Shown one piece after another: positions 32,650 to 44,400 of a stretch of DNA of 64,000 bases. Position 1 is the stretch's first letter, and each line of letters begins with the position of its first letter. Below the pieces are notes generated by a model. That model saw only the letters and a list, made by a program, of their open reading frames with translations. It made no database searches and was not told the DNA's origin. The translations under genes and the position numbers were made by a program. Source of the stretch: Tupaia tana (lineage: Eukaryota > Chordata > Mammalia > Scandentia > Tupaiidae); the NCBI GenBank assembly GCA_026018925.1, contig JAKSZU010000002.1:14846162-14910161 (forward strand). The letters run 5' to 3'.

Positions 32650-35232
32650 CCCATTTGTGGAAATAAAGTTTCTCTTCAGGTGTTTCTTTCAGTCCTTAAC
32701 ACGAAAATGTTTCTTCGGGTCGTTTTAGTCTCATTAGTTGCGTCTTTGGAGTCATTAAAGCGATTTCTAATTACAAGAAAATTGTCGATGCGTTTGAATG
32801 TAAGCCAACTCGCGGATGCGGGAGCGAGGGCAGCAAAGTCTGGAGTGTTCGTTTGTGAGTCTTTCTTAAATCAGGATGAAACTCTACATTTTTCCTTAAC
32901 CCCTCTCCAGAGTCCACCGTCTTCTAGTTTTCGTCCTTTTTTTCCAGTTGCTTGCTAGAAGGGACACAGGGCCTGGGCAAATTAAAAATCAGAACGCATG
33001 ACAACGAAAAAGAGACAACTCGAAAAGGTGTTCATGATTAGCAAGTCCATGCTGATGTGTGCCGTCCACTTCCTCCATCCGAGCTTGCTATAACGTAAGC
33101 CGGACAGGCACCCGCCCCTTCTCTCACCGGAAATACCGCTTAAAGATTTAAAAGTAAACACATAGACAGGACCCGCCACTGGATGGCCAGGTATTCCAAC
33201 ACCTGTAGAATGTGCCTGTGGGCATTCTCTTCCTTCTCTTTGAGCTTCTCCAGGAAAAGGAGAAGACCCTGTCACTAAACATGTGTTACTCTAAATCTGC
33301 TATGAGAACTGCGTGACTCTGCTAGTCCCCTTGAAGTGTGTAATATCGTTGTGTGTCAAAGCCTAAGCACATACAGCACTATTTTAGCAGAACGGTAATT
33401 GGGAGGAGCCAGGCAGAGAATGGCGAAATTCAGGTGCAGGTGCTCTTCACAAAGTCAATGATTTTCCCCACTCTCAACTAGGAAATGCCAGCCCACATGG
33501 CAAAGGCTAAAAACTAAAAAGATTATTATGTGGACAGTTACCATCAATATAAAGCTACCAAGGATATAGTGACCTGAACTCATGGTTCACATTTCAAGAG
33601 ATTGTGAAGCATTTGTCTCCTCCTTTGGGCAATGAAAAGGATCAAGAAAGAGTTTTATACTAGTGAGGAAGCCTTCCATCAGCGCACCTGTGCAGCCATA
33701 GATATGTAAATTATCCAAGCGTTCCTTCATGTATTATTATTTTAATATCCAGGTGATTCTATATTACTCTTTAAATGTATGCCTAAAAATTCACGAAAAA
33801 GGAAATAATGCCTGCCTGATTATTACCTAATATGTTTTGCAAACATACTTGAAATCCTGACTCAAGTACAGCCTAAGAAATTTTTAAATAGTGATTTTCT
33901 TCAACAGATTATACAATTTCTTCATAATAATTTAGCCTTGCACCCCTTTTAGTAACCAAATATTTAGGTTCATAATTAACATGGTTATTATTTCATAAAA
34001 TTTCTGGCAAACATGTAGCTCTGTGTCTTAACTGATTCTATTTTACAGTTTACCTTGTAGTGCTTACAGCTATAAATTTTGCATCATTGATTCTTGAAAA
34101 ACCTTTCTCTTTTGCATTACCAGTAACATTTCTTTATAAATATATAACATCAAAGGTTAATTGAGTGTTAAGCTCATCTATCTATATAAATATGGTCTAT
34201 TGGAGAAGGCGCTTTCTTAGTTTTAATGTTTGTAACTTTAAATTCATGGCAAAATAATTAATATGCCAGTGGCTATTGTTCCCAAGCTCAATAAAAACAT
34301 GTGGATTTGCATTTTAGGTTTTTCAGCTCAATAGCTGGTAAATTATCAACACATATGCCATTCAATTATGGTAAGTCACATCATAAAACTTCCGTATTTT
34401 AATAAGATAAGTTATCATCAATCTGGTGTGTTAAAAATGAGTTCAATTTCCAGGCATTTATTCATACCCTCCCAATGCACCAAATCCCTCAGTACTAGTT
34501 CGAAGTTCATCTTTCCAGGAAACCTCCCATCCCCCACTATTGTCCAGACTTCTGAAGCTGAAGTATTTAATCTGCCATATTCATGGTATTAGATCTCTTC
34601 TTTAGGAATTTAGCTCTTATGTAATTTACACCGACAATGCAATTTTAAGCCTGCCATGAGGCGTCCTGCCTTCTTTTACCATGCAGACTTGGTAAAGGCC
34701 AACAGGCCACAGGCACTGAGCATCACTGTCCCCGTTCACCTGTATGCCAAGCGACCACAAGTCCCGACCCGGTGCTGTCACATCTTCACTATCGTGAGGT
34801 GTGCATTCTCACAGTATCATCATAGCCAGCCTAGAAGAGACCAGGGTCATTAAAGCTCCAAAAGAACAATATTAAAGTCTGTACACAATGAATAGGACAG
34901 TGTTGAGAAAAGCCCATAGATGATATAAACAACCTCTTTATCTACCACTAATATTCTTAGATCTTCAATTTCAGTTAGTTTTCTATAGATTCAAGCCAAT
35001 TAGTTATAAAACAAATCACAATTTTATAATCCCTTTGATTATGTTATGAAACAAGTGAAAACCAGCATGGGTTATATTGTTCTTTACTTAATGATCAAAA
35101 CAGTGTCTGATTTTTAATTAGAATATTTTACAATATGCAGATGATAGAGACATTAACATTACAAATAAATCTTAACTATCTACTCCATCAGAGAAAGAGG
35201 TTAGATGTGTTTCTTGATTAAAGTAAGATTCA
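32650..35232. other. AT-rich, repeat-poor 5' flank of PDE10A
   Basis: No SINE, LTR, L1 or satellite was recognised over about 2.6 kb. The DNA turns AT-rich from 33300. No reading frame of note is present. The lack of repeats near an important promoter is compatible with regulatory constraint, but this is inference. Confidence 0.5.
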
Positions 35233-35419
35233 GGGGCCAGCAGGTGGCATAGTGGTTAAGGGCCCTGGACTCCCACATGGCTGACCACAGTTCAAGACCC
35301 AGACCTGGCAGCTTGCTTTCTCACTTTTTTCTCTCCCTGTCTCTCTCTCTTATGTACTCTGTCCCTCTTTGGTCAAATTAAAATAAATAAAGTTAAATAA
35401 AATAATTCTTTAAAAAATA
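35233..35419 (+). mobile_element. tRNA-derived SINE, short subfamily, with target duplication
   Basis: GGGGCCAGCAGGTGGCATAG head, CACAGTTCAAGACCCAG, then directly GCTTGCTTTCTCACTTTTTT, omitting the body. The tail is AAATA-rich. AAGTAAGATTCA at 35221-35232 and AAATAAGATTCA at 35420-35431 flank it. Confidence 0.9.
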
Positions 35420-35431
35420 AAATAAGATTCA

Positions 35432-36010
35432 AATGGAAACTCTCACTACTGAAATTAAGCAGTGCTTAATAGTGGTATCTAGTCCTGGTGATTCACTATT
35501 AAAAGCACCGTGGAGGTTATGTAATCAATACTAAGTTCTGCAGCTAGCCATACGTGTATTAACTCTTATATAACTGCTGTGTTTTAACACAGAACGAAGT
35601 TTCAAAAATGTTGTCATTAAAAATATCAGATCACTTTAGAAACCTGTTGACATCTGGAGAATGCTGAAGTAGTTCTGAACTCCCAAGAACAGACGGGGAC
35701 TAGACGACAACTATGAGTTCTGTTTAAGTAATCAACAGCGAACTTTTACAAGTCAGATGCAGTTGTCAATTTCGTTTGAGATTATGTTTTAAGAATCAAA
35801 TGAAAGCAATGTGAGAGAATCATATCTCAAAAAAATCCATAATAATAAACCTAAAAGAGAGAAAATACTTCTTTATGAGAAGTGAAGCACAGCTTCAAGC
35901 TTCTAAGTAGAAAGGAAAGGAAGAGGAGCAGAACGGATGGACAGCTCAACAGCTCCTGGTCCCTGGGGACACCTGTCCAAAGAGCACACAGGCTCAGCAA
36001 GAGCTGTCAA
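35432..36010. other. Unclassified AT-rich flank
   Basis: I see no gene, satellite or named mobile element in this stretch. Confidence 0.45.
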
Positions 36011-36013
36011 GAC

Positions 36014-36172
36014 AGGCGTCCCACCATGCTGTGCGTCCCCCGACCGTCCCACCGTGCTGTCCACCAGGCATCCTACCGTGCTGTCGGCCGTGCGTCCCAC
36101 CTTGCTGTCCGCCGCGTCCACCATGCGTCCCACCGTGCTGTCCGCTGTGGGTCCCACAGGTGTCCTACCATG
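36014..36172. repeat. Degenerate minisatellite, about 22-24 bp unit
   Basis: Six to seven imperfect units contain variants of CGTCCCACCGTGCTGTCC. The tract is Cys/Pro-coding in one frame (PPCCPP), which is a by-product of the repeat. Unit lengths vary. Confidence 0.75.
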
Positions 36173-36450
36173 GTAGTGCCTTGGTGTCCGCACATAATAC
36201 GATGTGGTGCTTGAACTGTGTATTGTTACTGATGGGGAGAAGCAGGTTTTTATCTATTGCTCAGGAATCTTGCTCTTGCAAATGTTTTTCATTTTAAGAG
36301 CCAGATCTCGCTGTGGTACTTGGCCTATGCACTAGAGGTTGGATGCAATTACAGCCCAAAGGGATCTATTGTTTTTCCAGATCTGTCTCAAAAGCAAGGC
36401 TCAAAGTGGCTCACTGGAGCCAGAGAATTGACTCCTTCCTGTTCATCTCA

Positions 36451-36494
36451 ATAAAAAAAAAAAAAGAAAGAAAGAAAGAAAGAAAAAAGAAAGA
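36451..36494. repeat. A-rich and (GAAA)n microsatellite
   Basis: A run of 12-13 A is followed by about five GAAA units. The preceding stretch 36300-36450, with GATCTCGCTGTGG and GTCTCAAAAGC, may be a very old retroposon whose tail this is. I cannot name it. Confidence 0.7.
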
Positions 36495-36499
36495 GCCAC

Positions 36500-38625
36500 G
36501 GACTGAGGCACAAGTGGGCACGCCAAGTCTCCTTCCAGTTTGGACCAGAGTTGAACAGGTCTTGGAGGGCACAGAGCTGGGGCAGGGCTCATTCCCTCCA
36601 GAGTAGCCTCTCATAAAGACGCAAGTCAAATTTCACATACAAATCATTTGAAATGGATCCTTATGGGGCAAAAAACTGGCAGAAGCCAAAAGATGCACTA
36701 CCTTGGTTGACCCGTTATCTCCATGCTTAACGGAGAGCCGAGGGGATCTATGGCATCTCGCAGAGTGGGAGCTGCGGGAAGGGGAAGCTGATGCTACTCG
36801 ATGTCACTTCCGTGATCCGCTGGTCACATTCATTTTAGTTAGTTCAGAAATCGGGGTTCAGTAACGCTACAACAATACCAACATCGTCAACAAAGGCTCA
36901 CGTGCAGACACACACTGACAGTGGAGGACAGACACACTGACGCGAGAGTGCGGTCAGGGTTCCCTGGGGTCAGAGTGCACTCAGGGAGCCCTCATGCTAG
37001 ACACGCGCTTGGGCCCTCCTGACCGCCACTCACTGTCCCCTCGCTCGACTCCAGGTCTCTTTCCTGTTAGATTTCTGTGGCATCAAGATTTTCTTTTCTC
37101 CTTCTTCCTCTCACACTTCAATTCTGGTAGAGATTTCCACAGGGAGTTTCCAGAAACCCCCACACAGGAGTCTCGCACTCCTGGAACATTATCTGCCCTA
37201 CAACTTCTGGAGTTCAAAATAATCCTGAGTAAGGACTCTGGCCCCCTCGAATAACCATCGCTGTTAGCAGTAACAAAATAATATTTAGCCTATCAATTCC
37301 TAGGTAAAAAAGTGTACTAAAAATTCAAATGTATTCTCCTGATTCGAAATATCCAAAGTAAGCCTCCGTTTTACTTCCTGCTTATGGTGCCACATGTGCT
37401 GTGCTGAGAACCTTAAGTGGAAGGACAGCACCACAGCCAAGGAGGGAATTGTGACACTGCAGAAGAGCTCGCCAAGGACTAGTGGTATGCCACCATTGGC
37501 TGGTTTGGGTTTGCATGTCACACGGGTCATTTTTAATGTGTACACTTGTAATTGCACGGGCAGGAAGGGGCATCAGGGAGGTTGCCTTTCCTGAAACTGC
37601 ACCACCTGGCAGGGGCCTGAACAAATATCCTGCCTCATGTTGATAGTTAAGGAGCCTGGGAGATCAGAGGTAAACCTGGAGATGGCCAAGTAGTTTGGGC
37701 AGATGTTGTACATTGTCTTCGTCTCGAAGGGTCTCCGGTCCTGCAGTGAACATCTTGACTCAAGGACATTTGTTTTACTGCATTACAGGAAACAAAGGGC
37801 ACGTTAAGGCGATCGTACCATAGTCACCACTCAGTCACTGCTGTTTCCCATCCGTATGTAAGGGCCTTACCTCACAGGGACACCGAGAAACGGAATGGGA
37901 CAGCATTAACTCACTGCATAGCGCAAGTTTAGGCAATGTTAAAAAGTGCTTGATTATCCTGCTTGATTTTTAGAAATGGAATTGAGAAATTAAAACCAAG
38001 CTAAAAATTACTGTGACATTTATCTGATAATCTTATATAATGGAGAAACAAGTTACTAAATAATTATCCAATTTAAATATGAGCATTTCCTATGAATACC
38101 TTTTTCTGGTTACCTGGAAGCAGTGGTGGTGTTTATGGGGAAGTGATCGGGGCAGGAGTAGTGCACAGGGTTTATGATTCTTGGGGTCTTAATATCCCAA
38201 ATTGCCATCATTATACATACTTTTGGTTAAAACATGAGAATGGAGATAAATGTGTTCAAATAAAGTTAGAAATTAAGTGGCATGGGCAACTTTCAGATGA
38301 GCTATGGTAGTCTGAGTGTGAAGGAGACAGTAATCATATTATCTGATAGCTGCAAGATATCTCTATGGTAGATCTCATGTCTCTACCTCTTTTCTAGTTT
38401 GGGGGGCTTAACAAATAGACACTTAATAGATCTATGGTCTGAGGTTATCTGATTCATCTTTAAGATCAGACTACACTGAGGAAGAGACCACTTGCATAGG
38501 TTTTCAATGTGTCAGCGTTAAAACCCTATGGGGCAAGAAGTTCACCACTTTTAAAGAGCGAGGAACAAACGATCCTTGCTACAAATTTCCAAAGCCTGCT
38601 TGTTTTTGTAAGTTAGAAGGGTCTT
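36500..38625. other. Unclassified 5' flank, repeat-poor
   Basis: No gene and no confident mobile element were found. The AT content is moderate to high. Confidence 0.45.
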
Positions 38626-38694
38626 CAGAAGTTTATCCAAAATTTGTTTTGTTTAAAGACTATGCATAGATTTCTATTTTTTTTGGTACCAAAA
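38626..38694. mobile_element. Mariner-like non-autonomous element relic
   Basis: CTTCAGAAGTTTATCC, GACTATGCATAGATTTC and TTTGGTACCAAAATA match the pattern of relics at 45843-45960 and 50832. It seems to be the left part of a short element with CTTCAAAAAGTTTATGG-like termini. Family name uncertain. Confidence 0.45.
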
Positions 38695-38768
38695 TATTGG
38701 GTTGTCAGAAAAGTCATGATGTATTTCTCTATGCAAAAATGCATCATGACCTTTCTGAGGACCCAATA
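38695..38768. mobile_element. 74-bp palindromic MITE, mariner type
   Basis: Left arm TTGGGTTGTCAGAAAAGTCA and right arm (inverted) TTGGGTCCTCAGAAAGGTCA match at 17 of these 20 positions, and both continue into TGATG. Flanking TA dinucleotides at 38695-38696 and 38767-38768 fit the TA target of Tc1/mariner elements. Size and layout resemble MADE1-type MITEs of about 80 bp, though the sequence is not MADE1. The whole could fold into one hairpin. Confidence 0.75.
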
Positions 38769-38769
38769 A

Positions 38770-39690
38770 ATTCATGTTTTCATTTCATTTTTCTAAGAAC
38801 CCTTTGCAATCCCCGAGTAGTATCCGCTGGTAAGGAGAGTAACACTCTTCTGGTTTTTCACTCTATTGATTCATTTTTCCTAAGCCTCTTCAACCCTGAG
38901 ACTTAAACCTGGTCATTTCATTTCTTAGGGCAATGGAAAGCACATTCACCCATGAGCGATCGCAGAGTAGGCAGAGCCTCTGAAGAGCCAGAATGCCAGT
39001 GCTTTGGCCCACTGTCTGCACGGCCACGTTGGAGGTGTGGCAGCCCAGGGAGAAGAAGCAAGCTGCTTGATCCGCCTTCTCCTCGGCCGCTGTGCACACC
39101 TCCCTACCCACGTGCTCATCAGGCCACACTCGAAGGCATGATTAACTTTCTCCCATAACCACTTTCAACAGTCCACGGGGGCAGCTTAACAGCAAGGATC
39201 TTGGCCCATTTTATAGATTTTGTGCGTGTGGGTCCAGAAGTGATGAAAAGCCGCTACTAAGGACAATTTGGGACTTCTGCTATCCTCGTTAGATCTAGTT
39301 TGTGTGCTTTATCCTCTAAGGCAGAACGTCGACAACCTATGTTCCCAGATTTCTCTGTTAATAAGATGAGATCAGTTAAAATGCTCTCTTCACTTACAAG
39401 CAAGTAGAGACGTTAAAGAGCCCTACTTTATAGCTGGGTTAGTGATATGTGCTATGAAAACCTATACCATCTGTTTTCAATCAAACGTAATTTCTTAAGT
39501 AATCACAAATTACAGATGAAATCCGAGCTTATTTTTGGAATCTGCTTTAAACAATTTCAATATAAACATGTTTCAGAATAGAGATCAATATGTACGGAGG
39601 TAAACTTGTGACCCACTAAAATATGCCCATAAATGTTAAAGATTGCTTTGTGCATTTAGAATTTTATTTTATTTATGAAAAAGAAAATTT
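38770..39690. other. Unclassified flank
   Basis: No gene or recognised repeat was found. The stretch becomes AT-rich from about 39400. Confidence 0.45.
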
Positions 39691-39833
39691 AGACTTGTCC
39701 CTATAACCCAGTGCTTAAGGGAGCCAGTTTCTGCATGACTGACTACAGTTTGAATCCCGGCCCAAAGTCTTAAAAAACAGAATCCTGATGAAGGGACTGA
39801 GGTGTGACCGCACCCAGGGGGGTGATTTCTCTC

Positions 39834-39881
<48 letters not shown>

Positions 39882-39916
39882 CTGGAGAGTGTACATGCCC
39901 TCAAGGAAAAAAAAAA
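39691..39916 (+). mobile_element. tRNA-derived SINE with CT/GT microsatellite
   Basis: AGACTTGTCCCTATAACCCA head, ACAGTTTGAATCCCGG B box, deleted body, GGGGGGTGATTTCTC, then (CT)n at about 39838-39865 and (GT)n up to 39880, and GTACATGCCCTCAAGG with A tail. Confidence 0.72.
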
Positions 39917-40867
39917 CTGCCACAAAATTTATCAGACACTCATTAACTAAACAAAGGTGTTCATTACTCAGTTGTATATTGCTGGTCAGTGGTATAAAGC
40001 CATGTCTTTTGCCTTGACCAAAGCCTTGAAGAACAACCCCAACAACTGACTGGAGCTGACTGGCACTGAGGTCTTCGCTGACTAAAAGATCACCTCCTCC
40101 TACTTTACCATGGATGGAATACAGTGACTGCAGCCCCTTCCCACTCCTAGCAAGTAAACTGGGAACCATCTGGTTAAGTCCCAGAGCTGTCGCGTCCAGA
40201 GTCACTGACCCGGAACGCAGTCACCAAGCACACTGAACTCTGCAGAGTACACAATCAGTGAAAACTTGAACTTCTCAACAGGTGAGCTAGATGGAAGAAG
40301 GAGGAGGGGCGTGGGCCATTAGACGAGTTTTGCACAGGTCCCCTCTGAGTACACATGTCCTCCCAGAGCATTTCTATAGGGCTGGATTTACAAAGCTGCC
40401 ATCCACATCGCAGTTGTCCCAGGAGCCTAGAGCCCCACTCAGATGCGGTTATTCCAGAATAAGAACACAGCAAGCACTTGCATTTCAGTTTTGTTTCACG
40501 TCACAGCAGGTTCAGATTTATTCGACCAGTGTAGTGTCCTGATGGGTTTGTAAAAGCAAAGGCTACCCCAGGTTCCCAGGGTGGGAGCCCCAGGTTGCAG
40601 ACCAGGCCTGGCTAAGTCAGGCTCCTCCCAACTCAGCAGCATAGGCTCTGCAGACACTTCCAGTTTCAAAGAATCACTTTATGTATTTATTTTTGTTTTC
40701 TCTTATTTTACATTTTATTGTTTCAGCTGCTTATTCTCTTTTCACATGTTCATTTTTTGCTTTCTAATTGCTATGATGTGTATTCAGCTCTGTTACTTTT
40801 ATGTAATTTATTTTTGTGGGAGGTGAGCATGTGTGCACACACACACGGGCGCACACGCGTGTGTGTG
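39917..40867. other. Unclassified flank
   Basis: No gene seen. A TG/CA-rich patch lies at 40826-40868, just before the 7SL relic. Confidence 0.45.
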
Positions 40868-40958
40868 GTACTTTGAACAAGGTCTCACTGTGTTGCAATT
40901 CAGCAGTCACAGCCTCAGGAGAAGTCGGGGTTACAGGCAGGCCCCACCAGCCTGGCAT
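40868..40958 (-). mobile_element. 7SL-derived SINE monomer, antisense, old
   Basis: GGTCTCACTGTGTTGC, CACAGCCTCAGGAGAAG, GGGGTTACAGGCAGGCCCCA and CAGCCTGGC follow the reverse order of a 7SL monomer, with part of the middle missing. Confidence 0.65.
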
Positions 40959-41073
40959 TTCAAAGTGGGCCAGAAAATGAGCCCAGGCTGTTTTTAGTCT
41001 TTCTTCTCTGTCCCAACCCGGGGGGACAGTCGAACAGGTTTCCTGAGGGAAGGAGTGAGAGCCAGGACAAGCG

Positions 41074-41345
41074 GCACAGTGTCACAGCACAGAGACGACA
41101 CAGTGTCTTCAGTGTCGTCTGTTTATTGTGGGCAGCACGGTACAGCACAGAGACTATGCAGTGTTACAACCCTTCAGGGTCGTATCGTCTATTGTGAGCA
41201 GCACGGAGACGACGCGGTATCACAACTCTTCAGGGTCGTCCGGAGACAATGTAGTGTTACAACTCTTCAGGGTCTTCAGGGTCGTCTGGAGACTGTGTGG
41301 TGTTTCAGCTCTTCAGGCTCTCCAGGGTCGTCGTCTGGCTACTGT
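41074..41345. repeat. Degenerate tandem repeat with CTTCAGGGTCGTC motif
   Basis: Five to six imperfect units of roughly 35-50 bp carry GCACGGAGACGA-like and GTTACAACTCTTCAGGGTC segments. Units differ in length, and GTTTATTGTGGGCAGCACGG occurs twice in variant form. It directly precedes the 24-bp array. No family recognised. Confidence 0.65.
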
Positions 41346-41368
41346 GGGCCAGGCATCACATACACGCT

Positions 41369-41464
41369 GGTGGGCCATGATTGGTTTTAAATGGTGGGCC
41401 GTGATTGGTTGTAAATGGTGGGCTGTGATTTGTTGTAAAAGGTGGGTTATGATTGGTTGCTTTT
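41369..41464. repeat. Four 24-bp units each carrying an inverted CCAAT-like box
   Basis: Exactly four 24-bp units, starting GGTGGGCCATGATTGGTT, GGTGGGCCGTGATTGGTT, GGTGGGCTGTGATTTGTT and GGTGGGTTATGATTGGTT, stand head to tail. Three keep ATTGG, the reverse of CCAAT. Right after the array the strand flips to GGCCAATCATGAGG (41466 on), and another CCAATCATGG lies near 41549. Clustered CCAAT boxes are typical of NF-Y sites, including those in some LTRs. The tract may be an old LTR upstream region, but I cannot name one. Confidence 0.75.
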
Positions 41465-41479
41465 AGGCCAATCATGAGG

Positions 41480-44400
41480 TGCCAGATATACAAATCTTAG
41501 GGATTCTAGTGGCTAATCAGAGCAAGGTTTCGAAGGTCAGGTTTTTTGAAGGGAACCAATCATGGCAATTGTTTTGCTCTCTGAGAAACCTTGGCAGACT
41601 CGCTGGTGCCCAGCCTCCCACATATCCCCTTTCTCTGTTTTGAGAGATGAGGTAAAGGCCTGGGGGAATCGTGCCTGTCTTAGGTTGGAGTCATTTATGG
41701 AACCATCAGTCCATTCTTACCCATCATTGGAGAGTCCCATAGCCACACTTCTCTAATGTTGAAGGAATTTCTAGTCATATATTTCCCCCTTTAGGGGTTC
41801 CCCAAGTTTCAAAATGAAATATTCCCTTTTTCATATTTTTCTGGAGGATTTAAAATTTCAGTTTTAATATCCTCTTTGATCTGTGAGCCATACAGAAATG
41901 TGTTTGTTAATTTCCAAGTGGTTATGAATACTTTCAGCCGCACTATTATTATAATAGTAAAAGAACGTGACCTGTGAAACTCTTCACGTGGATTTGTTCT
42001 GAACATGCTCTTGTGTCCACATACACGATCAAACGCTGGCGCTGTCTGATGGGAAGGAGATCCTAAACTCGGCAGCTCCAAACAGGTTCGCACCGTGGAC
42101 ATTCCTTGTCCAGGCTCACGTCCTGCTTTCACCCCCTCCCGCGTTGTCCCTGGATAAAAGGCGCTGTGTTTGCAACCTCCACAGTCCGCCTTTAAAATGG
42201 AAGCCTAACGATGTTCACCCGGCACGTAACCTGAGGAATATAGACAAGCAGGTGGGTGAGATCGTGGAGGATGGTCCCTGGCACATGGTTAGCTCTCGGT
42301 GGATAGAAACAGTGTCTAGATCTTCAACTGGCCAGGTGTGAAGTGTACTCATGTTGGGTAAATTCACTACACAGGCTGTAGTGATGTACAGTGATTCAAA
42401 GTATGAAAGAAATGAAAAATAACACTAAAAGCAGCAGAAGCAGCAGCTTGGTCTCTAGGTCTCGAGCTCCAGGTCAGCTGCTGGGCCCTGGCTCCCTGGG
42501 CAGCCATGGTGTTCCCAGTCCTCCGTGACTCACAGCAGTGACCACAGTAGGAAGAGCCATGGGGATTCACATGGAAAAGCTTGGAGACCATCAGCCCAAA
42601 GTCGCACGGGCGAATGCCTGCTCAGTGACTGGGACCTGCTATTTTTATCTGACTGTAGATGAGTCAGCCTGGACTGGCTGGTGTTTAGCTAATAACTGTT
42701 AGCCCAAGTCCCTGCCTACGGGCCTCATCAGGCCACACTGCACTCCTCACGGAGCAGCAGGGAAGCTGCCAGCAGGTTAAACTGCAGATGGCCACGGCGC
42801 CTGCCCGAGCAGGGTGCGGCATGGGCATGCCTCACTTCGGACACTATGGAGGCACGCCACACCAACCCACTCAGGGGCTTTTCCTGCTTTGCAGCATCTC
42901 GGGGAGGCCCTGGAAGCCAGGAGCTGTGCTTCTGTTCCTTCGCCTCCTCCCCTCCCTGAGGCCGTCTCTGCCCCGGAGCCTGGGCACCTGCCAGCCTGCT
43001 GCAGCCAGGACTTTTGCTCTGGGTTAAGGGATCTATGTTGTCACACTGGAGTTTTCAGAACAAATATCTCAGTGATGAGAACAAAGTGAAGACCATGGTA
43101 ATTAGACAGGAGAAAACTAATGGCCTCGCCCACCCCGTGTCTGCCCTAAAAATCTGGTTGACCTTGTAACGCAGATTTGTTACTCTGCAAAGAGGAAGAT
43201 CGGAAATACCTCTCAGCCTGAGACTTAAGCCCCTGACTCATTTGCTTGTTTTTGTGCTGGAGGTATGTGTTAAGGGAAAAGACCCAAACCCTAATCCTTT
43301 GCATCTCATCCCTAAAAAACGTGAATAAACCCCGACCTACCCTGGCTAGGCATTACCACAGTGGCTACCTGCACAGGTCAGAAAGAAGGGTCTATTTTCA
43401 TTTGATAAGAAAGACGGATATTATTGTCTAAGTATATTCTGGGTATTAAGAAAGAAAAAAAAACTTGAAAGTATTAAATTCAGATTGTTCATCAATTTGT
43501 GTTCTGTATTTAGTAAAAATAAGATCATTTTAAAACAGATGTACAAATGGGGGGGGGGGCGGATTTGCAAGAGGAGGAGGACTTCCGCCTTGGTCAGGCC
43601 AATGAAGAAAAGCTGCAAATGCGACAGGGTAGGGTTTGGGGCACTGGCCGCCAGCCCTAGGAGACCCCGGGCGAGCGCCCTCTACAGGGGAATCCTCCGT
43701 TGTGTGCTGGGCGCCAGGCCTTCCTCTGGGCGGCTGAGATTCTGAATGAACCCAGTGGAAGAAAGCGCTGGACTTGGTGGAGCCCCTCCACTAAACCAGA
43801 AGTCGGACCTAGGCCACGCTGCCGCCGAGCACAGTAGGGCGACTGGCTTGCGAGGCGGAAGGTGACGACTGAGCACAGGTTTGAATCCCCAGGACGGCTT
43901 GATAACACGCTGAGCGCCCATGCGCAGCACCCCAAGGACGGGAGGACTGGCGACGGTGGCCCATGGCAGGATGAGGCCCTGGGGAGGGTGCGCGGTCTCT
44001 CACGCACGTGACGCACTCTACAAAACCACGCATGGTCGGCCGTCAGGTGGCAGGGTGTGCAGAGTCCACGAGGGTGACCAGCAGGGTCAGCCAAGGCCTC
44101 AGGGAGAAGCCATGGGTGAGAGCCCTGGGAGGAGCCCAGGAAAAACCCCCTCGGTGGAGGCGCAGCCTGGGAAGGGCCTCCAGAAACCGCCACAAGAGCC
44201 CGGGCAGGAGAGGCTGGGAGGCTCTGGGCGCCACTTCGGCTTCCTTTTTCATGAAGTGAGGGGACACTGGGGGCTCATACTCTCTGACTTTTCAGAAAAC
44301 CATCCCCTGAATGTCTGTGTATGTGTGGGTGTGGGTGTGGGGGTGCCATGAGATGGGCAGTGGCTGTCCTCACTGCGGCCACCCCATGTGACAGGTGGCC

